Assembly: GCF_006717095.1 (NCBI RefSeq)
Contig: NZ_VFQE01000001.1
Span: forward strand, 2,046,001-2,110,000
Direction of reading: 5' to 3'
Length of the DNA stretch: 64,000 nt
DNA from: Blastococcus colisei
Lineage (GTDB): Bacteria > Actinomycetota > Actinomycetes > Mycobacteriales > Geodermatophilaceae
Shown here: positions 1 through 7,596 of the stretch, piece by piece
How the letters are laid out: each line of letters starts with the position of its first letter
Numbering within the stretch: position 1 is the first letter of the stretch
Notes under the pieces: model-generated
Seen by the model: the letters and a program-made list of their open reading frames with translations, nothing else
Databases searched by the model: none
What the model was told of the DNA's origin: nothing
Translations under genes and position numbers: made by a program

Positions 1-159
1 ATCCTCGAGAAGATGTCCGATCCGTCGGACTTCACCAGCATCGACATGCTGCGGGCCATCCGTAGCTTCGACCCGTGCATGCCGTGCACCACACACGTCC
101 ACACCGGTGCCGGTGAGGTCGTGCGCGAGGTCAACACCTGCTCCTGCGGTGGTGACTGA
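1..159 (+). CDS. [NiFe]-hydrogenase large subunit, C-terminal end (partial)
   Basis: Frame 1 is open from the window edge to TGA at 157-159, giving the last 52 residues of a protein that begins outside. It contains DPCMPCTTH, the C-terminal DPCxxCxxH signature that supplies two Cys ligands to the Ni-Fe centre in hydrogenase large subunits. About 20 residues follow the His. In this family that tail is normally removed by a specific maturation protease once nickel is inserted, and two protease-family genes lie close by. The tail carries an additional CSC near the stop. The hydrogenase group cannot be decided from this fragment. The surrounding NifU-like, HypC and ATPase genes support a hydrogenase locus. 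Confidence 0.88.
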   Translation: MLEKMSDPSDFTSIDMLRAIRSFDPCMPCTTHVHTGAGEVVREVNTCSCGGD

Positions 160-163
160 CGGC

Positions 164-946
164 ATGGCGACTCACGGGCATGGGATGCCCGTGACCGTCC
201 TCGTCGGTGGGGTGAGCGAGCTGTTCCAGCGCGACCTCGACCTCGGCCGGCTGGCCGTCGAGCGGCTCCTCGGCGAAGGCCTCGGCTCCGGCGTCCTCGT
301 CGAGGACCTGTACTACGGGGCGGTGGCTGTCGCGCAGCGGTTGGAGGACCTGCGCCCCGACCTGCTCGTGCTCGTCTCGGCGGTCCGGCGCGGACGGAGG
401 CCCGGGACGGTCGAGCGCCGGCGGATCGATCCGCCGCGGCTGACACCGGAGAAGGTGCAGGCGGCGGTCGGGGACGCGGTCGTCGGCTACGTCCACGTGG
501 ACCTCGTCGTCGAGGTCGCCGTCGGGCTGGGGGCGCTGCCGGCGCGGACGGTGACGGTGGAGGTGGAGCCCGACGAGGTCGGGCCGGGGGAGGGGTTGAG
601 CCCGTCGGCCGCCGCCGCATTCGACGACGCTCTGGCGATCGTGCGGGCCGAGGTGCGCCGAGCCCCCTTGCTCGAACTCGCCGGCGAGCTGCGCACGCTC
701 CTCGAGGGGGATCGGCTCGGGGACTCGGCCGCGCTGCGCGCAGTTCGCGCGCTGCTGGACGAGCTGGTGCGCCTCGACCGGGACGCCCGCTGGGGTGCCA
801 CGTTCCGGTTGCGGGACGAGCTCCGGCTCCGGATCGCGGCGGGCGCGGGCAGCGACGGGATGGACCACCGCGACTGGGGCCTGTGGTGGGCGCTCGTCGA
901 GGAACTCGACCGCTTGACGGCGCTGGAGGCAGTGCGCACGCCGTGA
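164..946 (+). CDS. Hydrogenase maturation protease-like protein, degenerate
   Basis: This 260-residue protein starts 4 bp after the hydrogenase large subunit stop. ATG 164 was chosen; ATG 185 is an alternative. Residues 8-160 resemble the HyaD/HybD endopeptidase fold: an N-terminal beta strand, then LLVLVSAV near the middle, PGTV, and VEVEPDEVGPGEGLS near the end. A further 80 or so helical residues are absent from ordinary family members. The N-terminal G-x-G-N-x4-D-D-x-G motif is poorly kept, and the usual Asp of LVDAV is Ser here, so nickel-sensing ligands look incomplete. A canonical homologue lies at 5621. It may be a chaperone-like partner of the large subunit or a divergent protease. 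Confidence 0.6.
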   Translation: MATHGHGMPVTVLVGGVSELFQRDLDLGRLAVERLLGEGLGSGVLVEDLYYGAVAVAQRLEDLRPDLLVLVSAVRRGRRPGTVERRRIDPPRLTPEKVQAAVGDAVVGYVHVDLVVEVAVGLGALPARTVTVEVEPDEVGPGEGLSPSAAAAFDDALAIVRAEVRRAPLLELAGELRTLLEGDRLGDSAALRAVRALLDELVRLDRDARWGATFRLRDELRLRIAAGAGSDGMDHRDWGLWWALVEELDRLTALEAVRTP

Positions 947-974
947 CGGTCGGCGTGCGGGCGGCCCGCGGCTG

Positions 975-1589
975 TCAGGGGCCGGCCGGCGAGCCCGTCA
1001 CGGAAGGACGTTCGTGCTCGTGTTCGCCGAGCCATTCGGCGAGTTCGGTGTCGAGGCCGTCGATCTCGCGAGTACTGCCCGCCGCTGCACGGACGGCCGC
1101 GCGCCGGCGCCGGGCGGCGAGACCCAGGAAGACCACCAGGAGAGCGGCGAGTCCGGCCCCGACCTGCTTTCCCAGCGAAGACTCCGCCGTGGCCTGACCC
1201 GTGCTCACCGGCGCGGGCCGCGGCTCAACCACCGCGCTGGCGACCACCACGTCGGTCCAGGCGTGCAGGTCGACCGGCGACCCGGCCGCAGCGGCGGGGA
1301 CAGCGATGATCTTGTGCCGTCCGGCGGCGGTGGCGGGAATCTGGACGTCGACCGCCATCCGCCCGTCGAGCGTGACGGATGCGGAGCCGAGGATCTCGCC
1401 ACCCGAGCGGTCCCAGACCAACGTGAGCGGGCCTGGTTCGAGGCCGCCCCCGTGTACGGTCACCGGCGTCCCGGCTCCGGCTGCACCGCTGACCTGGAGC
1501 CAGGATCCGGTGTCGCAGGCCAGTGCTCCCGTGCCGCTGGTCACCAGGAACAGAGCGCTGCAGAACCCGATCACGATGCCGCGCATCAT
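975..1589 (-). CDS. Secreted, C-terminally anchored beta-sandwich-like protein
   Basis: The 204-residue product starts at one of two adjacent ATGs (MMRG). A signal peptide spans residues 1-25, with hydrophobic core IVIGFCSALFLVTSG and a likely Ala-x-Ala cut near GALAC. The next hundred residues have a rhythm of short beta strands (PVTVHGGGLEPG, LTLVWD, ASVTL), like Ig or IPT-type extracellular domains. Near the C-terminus VGAGLAALLVVFLGLAA forms a transmembrane helix followed by RRRR and a charged cytoplasmic tail. There is no LPxTG motif, so it is probably a bitopic membrane protein with its domain outside. It converges on the hydrogenase gene before it. No function is assigned. Confidence 0.6.
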   Translation of the reverse strand: MMRGIVIGFCSALFLVTSGTGALACDTGSWLQVSGAAGAGTPVTVHGGGLEPGPLTLVWDRSGGEILGSASVTLDGRMAVDVQIPATAAGRHKIIAVPAAAAGSPVDLHAWTDVVVASAVVEPRPAPVSTGQATAESSLGKQVGAGLAALLVVFLGLAARRRRAAVRAAAGSTREIDGLDTELAEWLGEHEHERPSVTGSPAGP

Positions 1590-1744
1590 GCACCTCCACC
1601 GACCTCGGCGTCCGGGTCGACCGTGCCACCACGAGCCGGGGCCGTCAAACCGTTCCGGACGACGCTCCGACGTGCGAGCATCCGGATCCGGCCGCCATAG
1701 GGGGTGACCCCGTCGTGACGCCTTCGCCACAAGGGAGAACAGCC

Positions 1745-2527
1745 ATGCCTCGCAGCGCACTGTCCGTGAGCCTCGTACTGGCTGCCAGCCTGCTGCTGGC
1801 GGCCTGCGGCAGCGGGGACGACGATCCGGCCGCCGAAGAACCGCCTGCCGCGACGGCGCCGGACAGCGCCGAGGAGGGCCGTCCGGTCCTGCAGCGGGAC
1901 GAGGACGAGATCCGCGGGTCGTTCAGCATGATCGAGATGGCTCACACGACTCCCTACGCCGGCGCCGGCGTCGAGGAACAGCAGCCGAACCCGTGGGACG
2001 GCACGGCCCAGGGCGAGGGCCCCTATCGCTACGCCGCCATTCCCTGCACCGGGAACGCACCGGTCAACAACATCTCCGGTGACCTACCCGCCTTCAACGG
2101 ACTGGTCGAGGGCAGCCGCGTCCCGGTGTCGAGCCGTTCCCATCCGCTGGAGTTCGAAGTCACGGAGGGGGATGACGGCGCGATGCAACTGGATGGCACG
2201 TTGGAGCTCACCGTCTGCCAGCTGCGACCGGGGGTGACGCCCGATCCCGACCCGGTGCCGGACCCGGAGAAGGACCGCATCCGCATCGAGTGGACCGCGC
2301 AGGCGGTGGAGGCCACGGCCGAGACCGTCGTGTGGGAAGGCTCTCTGGAGATTGTCGGCGGGACGGGGCCCTACGAGCAGCTGCGCGGGGAGGGCACCAT
2401 CGCCGGGTACTTCTTCTGCTTCGCCCCCGAGGGCTGCGCGGAGCTCGGCGAGTTCCGCGACGTGCAATTCGTCATGAGCGGCGACTACACGCTGCCGGCC
2501 GAGGCCCTGGAGCAGGCCGGCTCCTGA
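1745..2527 (+). CDS. Predicted lipoprotein, unknown function
   Basis: This is a 260-residue protein with start ATG 1745 preceded by AAGGGAG. The lipobox LLLAACGSG gives lipid-anchored Cys at about residue 20, followed by a short acidic and proline-rich linker. The mature region has regular beta-strand content (LEFEVTEG, DGTLELTVCQ, IRIEWTAQAVEA, GSLEIVGGTGPYEQLRGEG). The last of these resembles the ligand-poor barrels of allene-oxide-cyclase-like or dirigent-like secreted proteins, where a G-x-G-x-Y-x-x-x-x-G segment is common. That resemblance is only suggestive. Four Cys in the mature part could form disulfides. It lies between secreted and membrane proteins at the edge of the hydrogenase locus and faces the operon at 2555-5600. 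Confidence 0.65.
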   Translation: MPRSALSVSLVLAASLLLAACGSGDDDPAAEEPPAATAPDSAEEGRPVLQRDEDEIRGSFSMIEMAHTTPYAGAGVEEQQPNPWDGTAQGEGPYRYAAIPCTGNAPVNNISGDLPAFNGLVEGSRVPVSSRSHPLEFEVTEGDDGAMQLDGTLELTVCQLRPGVTPDPDPVPDPEKDRIRIEWTAQAVEATAETVVWEGSLEIVGGTGPYEQLRGEGTIAGYFFCFAPEGCAELGEFRDVQFVMSGDYTLPAEALEQAGS

Positions 2528-2554
2528 CCGGCCCTCGAGGCGGGATCCCGGAGG

Positions 2555-2785
2555 TCAGCCGCGCTCGAGTGCCGACGCGACGGCGTCGAGGTCGGTGTTC
2601 ACCTCCCGCAGCGCGGGTCCGATCGGCTCGGTCTGCCGCTCGATGGCGCGGACGCCCATGGTGATCCGGGCCAGCGTCTGGGAGACGTCTCGCAGGGTGC
2701 GGGTGATGGCGACGAGGTAGCCGGCCAGTGCGCCGACCAGGACGGCGACCTCGCCGAGGGTGAGTGCGATCAGACGCTTCTTCAC
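2555..2785 (-). CDS. Small single-TM protein, paralogue D of a four-gene cassette
   Basis: A 76-residue protein starts at GTG, which overlaps the TGA of the upstream gene (GTGA). The N-terminus is MKKRLIALTLG, then a transmembrane helix (VAVLVGALAGYLVAI), then a roughly 45-residue amphipathic stretch (RDVSQTLARIT...AIERQTEP...VASALERG). Helix, a mid-protein NT or QT pair and a terminal amphipathic helix also occur in the three genes upstream, so the four look like diverged copies. They are the last members of a minus-strand operon that begins with a TPR protein. A membrane scaffold for the hydrogenase is an inference from location only. Confidence 0.65.
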   Translation of the reverse strand: MKKRLIALTLGEVAVLVGALAGYLVAITRTLRDVSQTLARITMGVRAIERQTEPIGPALREVNTDLDAVASALERG

Positions 2786-3048
2786 CGAGCACGCTCCTTC
2801 GCGCCGTTCGCCGACTCCAGGTGATCGCGCAACGTCGCCGCCCGCGCCGTCGTCTGTCGCAGCAGGTGCCCCGCTTGGGTGTTCTGCGCGACCAGCTTCC
2901 CCGCCGTCCACACCCGGTCGACCGCCTCGTCGACGTTCACGACACTGCGGCGCAGCGTCTCCAGCAGCCCCGCGACCGCCAGGACGGCCACTCCGCCGCC
3001 GGCGAGGGTGGCGAGCCACCGCAGTTCGTTCGGATCCCGGTGCTTCAT
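2782..3048 (-). CDS. Small single-TM protein, paralogue C of a four-gene cassette
   Basis: This 88-residue protein starts at ATG in an ATGA overlap with the previous stop. After a short charged N-terminus (MKHRDPNELRW) there is a transmembrane helix rich in Ala, Gly, Val and Leu (about residues 13-30), then a long helix containing AQNTQAGHLLRQ and ending in charged residues. The NT motif about 30 residues after the membrane segment matches the other cassette members. It overlaps both neighbours, so the four proteins are likely made in fixed ratio, as expected for a hetero-oligomer. No family name is recognised. Confidence 0.65.
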   Translation of the reverse strand: MKHRDPNELRWLATLAGGGVAVLAVAGLLETLRRSVVNVDEAVDRVWTAGKLVAQNTQAGHLLRQTTARAATLRDHLESANGAKERAR

Positions 3049-3302
3049 CGACGCGCCCCTTCCGCCGCCGAACCGTCCGCGGCGGCACGGAGGCGGGCGG
3101 CCCCCGCTCCCAAGGTCGTCAGGTGCCCCGCGAGTTCGGTGTTGCCGCGCAGCGCGGAGGCGGCTGCCGCGATGTCGTCGGCGTACCGGCCGATCTCCTG
3201 GGCCACGGCCAGTGTGCGGTGCAGCAGCAGGCCCGCCACGCCGATGACCGCGGCCCCGGCACCCAGTCCGGCGACGGCGGCCAGGTGCTCGCCGCGGTTC
3301 AC
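3045..3302 (-). CDS. Small single-TM protein, paralogue B of a four-gene cassette
   Basis: An 85-residue protein starts at GTG 3302, overlapping the preceding TGA, with GGAGGAG just upstream inside the previous gene. The transmembrane helix is at residues 9-28 (AVAGLGAGAAVIGVAGLLL). It is followed by EIGRYADDIAAAASALRGNT and a basic C-terminus. The segment YADDIAAA...NTEL aligns with QADEITAALEGTRQNTAPL in the gene upstream, which is direct evidence of common descent. Function is unknown. Position in the hydrogenase locus suggests a membrane partner. Confidence 0.65.
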   Translation of the reverse strand: MNRGEHLAAVAGLGAGAAVIGVAGLLLHRTLAVAQEIGRYADDIAAAASALRGNTELAGHLTTLGAGAARLRAAADGSAAEGARR

Positions 3303-3583
3303 GGCTTCTCCTCCGATGGGGCGAGGATGCGCTCGAGGTGGCGATTGACCCCCACGAGGTCGAACAGCGGAGCGGTGTTCTGGCGCGTGCCCTCCAGCGC
3401 GGCCGTGATCTCGTCGGCCTGCCGGGCGATGCGGCGGGCGTACCCGATGATCGTCAGCAGCAGCCCGGCGCTGACGACCACGACCGCCCCACCCGCGCAC
3501 CAGCCGAGCTTCCATCGCACGGAGGCGCTGCTCAGCGCGGACCGGACCGTGGGTGCCGCCGCACCTGGTGTGACCAGCATCAC
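3299..3583 (-). CDS. Small single-TM protein, paralogue A of a four-gene cassette
   Basis: The 94-residue product is the first and longest of the four paralogues and starts at ATG 3583, 29 bp after the biotin-ligase-like gene. The N-terminal 28 residues are hydrophilic. A strong transmembrane helix follows (CAGGAVVVVSAGLLLTIIGYA), then ARRIARQADEITAALEGT, the NT pair, and a C-terminal helix with NRHLERIL. The basic ARRIAR after the helix would place the C-terminal region in the cytoplasm by the positive-inside rule. The downstream copies overlap by one to four bases, so the cassette is translationally coupled. Confidence 0.65.
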   Translation of the reverse strand: MMLVTPGAAAPTVRSALSSASVRWKLGWCAGGAVVVVSAGLLLTIIGYARRIARQADEITAALEGTRQNTAPLFDLVGVNRHLERILAPSEEKP

Positions 3584-3612
3584 GCCCGGACGCTACTACA
3601 TGACGCGCACAC

Positions 3613-4371
3613 CTACATGCCCTCCGCCGCGCCATCGAGATCGCCGTCGTCGCCCGGCCCGGACGGTTCCAGCAGGCCCAGGTTCGGCGGCCGGACGGCG
3701 ACGCGGTTGCCGCGCGCCGTGTGCAGGACGAGGGCTCCGTCGGTCAGCACGTCGACGGCCTGGCCGGCGACGCTGGGCCCCGTCGGACCCAGCGGGATCA
3801 TCCGCGCACGGACGGATCGGCCCAGCGTCGTGCACCGGGGCGTGTAGGCCTCGAGCACGGCGTCCGCGGCTTGGGCCAGTCGCTCCTCGACCGCCGCGGC
3901 CAGCCCGGCCAGCAGCGGCCCGCGCGGTGGGAGCGCGTCCTCGACGAGCACCGTGGCCACGGCCCACTCCGTCCGCTGGGGCCCCAGCTGGACGAAGGCG
4001 CCCAGCCGGGCGAGCACGGTGTCCCCGTCCTGCGCCAGAACGGTGTCCGGCCACCCGAAGCGGACGTCGCCCAGCGCGTCGGCCAGGGCGACGGATGCGG
4101 TCACGTAGAGCCAGCCCTCCCGCTCCGGCGGCAGATCAGGGTGCAGGACCATCGAGAAGCCCAGTCCCCGCCCGGGACGGACGTGCCACGGCCAGCCGCC
4201 GCGGCCCCGCGGCGAGGCCTGGTAGTCGGCGACGACGACGGCACCGGCCGGTGCACCGGACCGTGCCCAGGCCATCGCCTCCGGCTCGGTGGACAGCAGG
4301 GCCGGATAGCTGCGGACCGGACGCGGGCCGAGCAGCTGCGCCAGCTCCCCGGCGACCAGGTCGTCGCTCAT
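3613..4371 (-). CDS. Biotin-protein-ligase-fold protein lacking the catalytic lysine
   Basis: This 252-residue protein has ATG start within ATGA of the TPR gene. Residues 45-170 follow the biotin/lipoate ligase fold. VVVADYQASPRGRGGWPW matches the nucleotide-binding loop of BirA-type ligases, GLGFSMVLHP matches the next strand, and GWPDTV stands where ligases have KWPND. The Lys of KWPND is Gly, and the downstream Lys of the KLAGILVE motif is not evident (ARLGAFVQ). Biotinylation activity is therefore doubtful. A C-terminal part resembles the small SH3-like domain. It lies inside an operon beside hydrogenase genes. A scaffold or cofactor-binding role is possible but unproven. Confidence 0.62.
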   Translation of the reverse strand: MSDDLVAGELAQLLGPRPVRSYPALLSTEPEAMAWARSGAPAGAVVVADYQASPRGRGGWPWHVRPGRGLGFSMVLHPDLPPEREGWLYVTASVALADALGDVRFGWPDTVLAQDGDTVLARLGAFVQLGPQRTEWAVATVLVEDALPPRGPLLAGLAAAVEERLAQAADAVLEAYTPRCTTLGRSVRARMIPLGPTGPSVAGQAVDVLTDGALVLHTARGNRVAVRPPNLGLLEPSGPGDDGDLDGAAEGM

Positions 4372-5600
4372 CGCCAGCCGAGCGTCGCACCGCTCCCGGC
4401 GGCGGCCCCCTCGAAATCGGCCGCCAGCCGGTCCCATTGCGGGACGGGGAACCGGGCCATGGCCGACTGCATCGTGCGGGCGAGCGCATCCCGGTCCTCC
4501 GCCGACAGCCCCGGATCACCGGCGGCCGCGACCACGGCGCGCACCATCGGGTCGTATGCCGCGGGTGGCAGTTCGAGCAGCACGTGCAGCAGGTTCTGCA
4601 CGAGGGGCAGGGTCGCGGCCGGGCGGCCCAGCGCGCCTTCGAGGAAGCCGGCCACGGCGGCCTGCCGCTCGGGAGCCGGGGCCTCGACCAGACGGAGCAC
4701 CTCCTCGCGCACCGTGGCCGTCCAGCGGTCGGGCGGCTCGTCGTCCAGCACGTCCAGCAGGTCGTTCCCGGGTGGCGGCGGCAGTCCGGCGAGCACCTGC
4801 CGGGCCTGCGAACGCACCGTGCCGGCCGCGGCCGGCACGGCGAGCGACTGCCGGGCGGCCAGGCGGGCCCGGGCCTCCTGCCCGGCCTGCGCGGCGGCGA
4901 GGGCCACATTGGCCTTGGCCATCGCGTACTCCGCGGGGCGCACGGTGCGGGGGAAGGCGCCCAGCGCCCGGCGGAACGTCTCCACGGCCTCGCTCGGCCG
5001 GTGGGTGGCGAGCAGCGCCAACCCCAGGACGTTGAGCGCGGCCCCGAGCCCCGGCAGGTCACCGGCGCGTTCAGCGAGCACGGCGGCTTCCTCGAGCAAC
5101 CGGCGCGCCGCCTCGGGATCGCCGGACGTGAGCAGGCAGCTGCCGTGCTCCCGGGCGCAGGCCGCCGCCTGCGCCGGCCGGCCGACGGTCAGGAAGGACT
5201 CGCCGGCGGCCGTCCAGGCGACCTGTGCACCGGCGGGATCCCCGGCGTCGCGGAGAACCAGCCCGAGGTTGTATGACGCCGCGGCCTGCTCCGCGGGTTG
5301 GCCGAGCGCCGCGAACGACTCCGCGACCGCCCGGAACGCCGTCGCGGCCTCCGCCCGGCGGCCCGACTCCCGCAGCGCGATGCCGAGCATGTTGCCGGCC
5401 TTCGACTCCTCCAGGCGCAGGCCCGCTTCGCCGAAGATGCGGCGGGCCACGGTCAGCGCCTCGCGTGCGGCAGCCGGTTCGCCGGCGGCCAGGAGCGCGG
5501 AGCCGAGATGGAACTGCGTCGTGGCGTGCTGCACCGGATAGCGCGAGACGGGATAGCGCGCGAGTCGCGCGGTGAGCGGTTCCGGCCGGCCTGCTGTCAT
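4368..5600 (-). CDS. Tetratricopeptide-repeat protein
   Basis: The 410-residue protein heads a six-gene minus-strand operon running to 2555. Start ATG 5600 lies 20 bp from the divergent protease start at 5621. Residues 25-260 consist of helical repeats of about 40 residues with TPR-type small residues (HLGSALLAAGEPAAAREAL, NMLGIALRESGRRAEAATAF, NYNLG-like SYNLGLVLRDAGDPAGA, NVLGLALLATHRPSEAVETF). The C-terminal 140 residues are helical without clear repeats. TPR proteins act as assembly platforms. Here it may organise hydrogenase maturation, but the partner cannot be read from sequence. Confidence 0.75.
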   Translation of the reverse strand: MTAGRPEPLTARLARYPVSRYPVQHATTQFHLGSALLAAGEPAAAREALTVARRIFGEAGLRLEESKAGNMLGIALRESGRRAEAATAFRAVAESFAALGQPAEQAAASYNLGLVLRDAGDPAGAQVAWTAAGESFLTVGRPAQAAACAREHGSCLLTSGDPEAARRLLEEAAVLAERAGDLPGLGAALNVLGLALLATHRPSEAVETFRRALGAFPRTVRPAEYAMAKANVALAAAQAGQEARARLAARQSLAVPAAAGTVRSQARQVLAGLPPPPGNDLLDVLDDEPPDRWTATVREEVLRLVEAPAPERQAAVAGFLEGALGRPAATLPLVQNLLHVLLELPPAAYDPMVRAVVAAAGDPGLSAEDRDALARTMQSAMARFPVPQWDRLAADFEGAAAGSGATLGWR

Positions 5601-5620
5601 GGCCCGCCTACCCTGCTGCC

Positions 5621-6115
5621 GTGACCGCGATCGTCGCCTGCTTCGGCAACGTCCTGCGGGGTGACGACGGCTTCGGCCACGCGGTCGCCGAGCGCCTGGC
5701 CGCGGAGGACCTGCCGGAGGGCGCCGTCGTCCTCGAGGTCGGCATCGGCGGCATCCACCTGGTGCAGGAACTGCTGCGCGGGGTCGACGTGCTCCTCGTG
5801 GTCGACGCCGTCGATCTCGGCCGCCCCCCGGGCACCGTGGTCGTCCAGCGCCCCGACGTGCTCGACGTGGCGACGCTCTCGCCCGAGCGGCGGCGCGACG
5901 AGCTGGCCGACATGCACCTGGCGACACCGGAGAAGGCCCTGATGGTGGCGCGTGCCCTCGACGTGCTCCCGGGGGCGACCCTCGTGGTGGGCGTCCAGAC
6001 GGTCGACACCGACCGGCTGGGCCAGGGGCTGTCCCCGGCGACCGGACGCGCCGTGGAGGTGGCCGCGGCGGAGGTCCTCCGGCTGCTGGCCGAGCACCTC
6101 CCCGGCGGGGACTGA
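5621..6115 (+). CDS. Hydrogenase maturation protease (HyaD/HybD family)
   Basis: This 164-residue protein is the usual length for the family. Start GTG 5621 leads directly into the diagnostic GxGN-type motif, here CFGNVLRGDDGFGHAVAERL. Asp of LLVVDAVDLG and the PGTV turn follow. HLATPEKAL supplies the conserved His, and TDRLGQGLSPATG is the C-terminal family signature. These Glu/Asp/His positions bind nickel in the large-subunit precursor before cleavage of its C-terminal tail. The substrate is presumably the large subunit ending at 159. It is transcribed divergently from the TPR operon, so the 20-bp gap must hold both start regions. Confidence 0.85.
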   Translation: MTAIVACFGNVLRGDDGFGHAVAERLAAEDLPEGAVVLEVGIGGIHLVQELLRGVDVLLVVDAVDLGRPPGTVVVQRPDVLDVATLSPERRRDELADMHLATPEKALMVARALDVLPGATLVVGVQTVDTDRLGQGLSPATGRAVEVAAAEVLRLLAEHLPGGD

Positions 6116-6131
6116 CGGTCCGGCGGTCCCC

Positions 6132-6683
6132 TCATGCGGGTCGCGGCTGGATCTGCAGCAGCACCGGGCCCGGCGGGGGATGTGATGCGGCACCGCTGTC
6201 CGGCGCGACGTCCATCGCGACGAATCCGGGCAGGTTCTCCCGCAGCGCCTCCTCCACCCCGTACCGGAGGGTCTGGGCGGCCGAGGTGCACCCCGAGCAG
6301 GCGCCGCTGAGCCGCACCCGCACCACGCCACGCGCGACGCCGAGCACCTCGACGTCCCCGCCGTGCTCGGTGATGTACGGGCGGACGGGCTCGAGCGCTG
6401 CGCTGGCGGCCGCGATGTCGTCCACCCCGACCCCGTAGGCCTCGAACAGCCAGGCGACCGCGGGATCGCTCGACCGCACCGTCTCGGCGCTCTCGCCGAG
6501 CGCATCGGCCAGGTGGGTGACCGCCAGCCGGTGGATCGCGTCGACGCCGTCGAGGAGTTCGAACACCCGCTCCTGGACGGGTTCGTCGAAGCTCTCGACC
6601 TCGCCGAGCAGCTCCTCGAGCCGGTCCAGCAACGGGCCGAGCTCGGCGAGTGACTCCTCCGGCGTCGGCACCGTGTCAGCCAC
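6132..6683 (-). CDS. NifU-like Fe-S scaffold domain protein
   Basis: A 183-residue protein whose C-terminal half is a NifU C-terminal (Nfu-type) domain: YITEHGGDVEVLGV, then VRVRLSGACSGCTSAAQTLRYGVEEAL. The CxxC pair in GACSGC carries a transient [4Fe-4S] cluster in this family. The N-terminal 90 residues are helical and acidic, with no Cys, and could be a docking region. NifU-like genes are common companions of actinobacterial uptake hydrogenases, whose small subunit needs Fe-S clusters. It converges with the maturation protease and diverges from the ATPase at 6808 across a 124-bp gap that should hold promoters for both. Confidence 0.82.
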   Translation of the reverse strand: MADTVPTPEESLAELGPLLDRLEELLGEVESFDEPVQERVFELLDGVDAIHRLAVTHLADALGESAETVRSSDPAVAWLFEAYGVGVDDIAAASAALEPVRPYITEHGGDVEVLGVARGVVRVRLSGACSGCTSAAQTLRYGVEEALRENLPGFVAMDVAPDSGAASHPPPGPVLLQIQPRPA

Positions 6684-6807
6684 GAGCGCGGCGGACCTTG
6701 GTCATGTGTGCAGTCTCCTGCGTGTCGACGGTTCGGCTGCGTGGTGGCAGTCTGCCTCTGCCGGATGACCTGCGCCACTATCGAGCGCCCGCAGCGAGGA
6801 GCACCGG

Positions 6808-7596
6808 ATGACGACGGTGGCACGCTCTACCGCCCTCACGGTCGGCGTGGTGGGCAAGGGCGGGGTCGGCAAGACGACGGTCGCGGGTCTGCTGGCCGGC
6901 GCCTGGGCCGGGCAGGGACGGGCCGTGGTGGCCATCGACACCGACTCCAATCCCAACCTGGGCCTCTCGCTCGGACTGTCGCTGGAGGACACCGAGGCCG
7001 TTCCGGAGCTGCCGCGCAGCGCGGTGGTGGGCGGCGGGGGTGGGCTGTCAGCGGCCGAACTGGTCGAGCGGTACGGCCGGCCGACACCGGCCGGACCGAC
7101 GCTCCTCTCGGCAATCAAGGTGGCACAGGCCGGGGCAGGGTGCACCTGCGGCGGGCACGCCACCGTCCGCAGCCTGCTCGCCGACGCCCTCGCGGACGTC
7201 GACGTGACGCTGGTCGACATGGAGGCGGGGCTGGAGCATCTGAGCCGGTCCGGCGGCACGCTGGCCCATGCCGATCTCCTGCTGGTCGTCTGCGAACCCA
7301 CCCGCAAGTCGGTGGTGACCGCCGCGCGGACCGCCGCGCTGGCGGCCGAACTGGGCATCCCGCGCCTGCTCGCCGTGGGAAACAAGGCGCGCACGCCGGC
7401 GGACGAGGAGTACCTGCGGGCCGCGCTGGCGGAGGAGGGACTAGCGGTCGCCGGTGTGCTGCCGTACGAGGAGCGGATCGTCGCGGCGGATCGCGCAGGC
7501 GATCTCGGCATCCGGGCACCCTCGCCGGCGATGCTGCCTGCCCTCGAGGAGGTCCTGAGCGCGGTGGACGCCCTCGCCGAGGACGCGCCTGCCTAA
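6808..7596 (+). CDS. CooC-like nickel-insertion ATPase with CxC motif (copy 1)
   Basis: The 262-residue product is a SIMIBI-class P-loop ATPase. It has a deviant Walker A, VVGKGGVGKTT (residues 15-25, with signature Lys17), a switch DTDSNPNLGLSLG and a Walker B-like TLVDMEAGLEHL. The CxC motif Cys112-Thr-Cys114 corresponds to the metal-binding dimer-interface motif of CooC proteins, which load nickel into CO dehydrogenase. No CO dehydrogenase gene is visible, so the client here may be the hydrogenase or another nickel enzyme. It converges on copy 2, and their stop codons overlap (TAA here, TAG on the other strand). Confidence 0.82.
   Translation: MTTVARSTALTVGVVGKGGVGKTTVAGLLAGAWAGQGRAVVAIDTDSNPNLGLSLGLSLEDTEAVPELPRSAVVGGGGGLSAAELVERYGRPTPAGPTLLSAIKVAQAGAGCTCGGHATVRSLLADALADVDVTLVDMEAGLEHLSRSGGTLAHADLLLVVCEPTRKSVVTAARTAALAAELGIPRLLAVGNKARTPADEEYLRAALAEEGLAVAGVLPYEERIVAADRAGDLGIRAPSPAMLPALEEVLSAVDALAEDAPA

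Noticed and set aside
975-1589. LPxTG sortase substrate
   Set aside because: No LPxTG-like motif before the C-terminal helix.
7570-7592. Hairpin after the terminal TAG of the CooC-like gene as a possible second SECIS
   Set aside because: Shorter spacer (8 nt), 3-nt loop, and the downstream frame is only antisense of the neighbour gene; no homologous extension.
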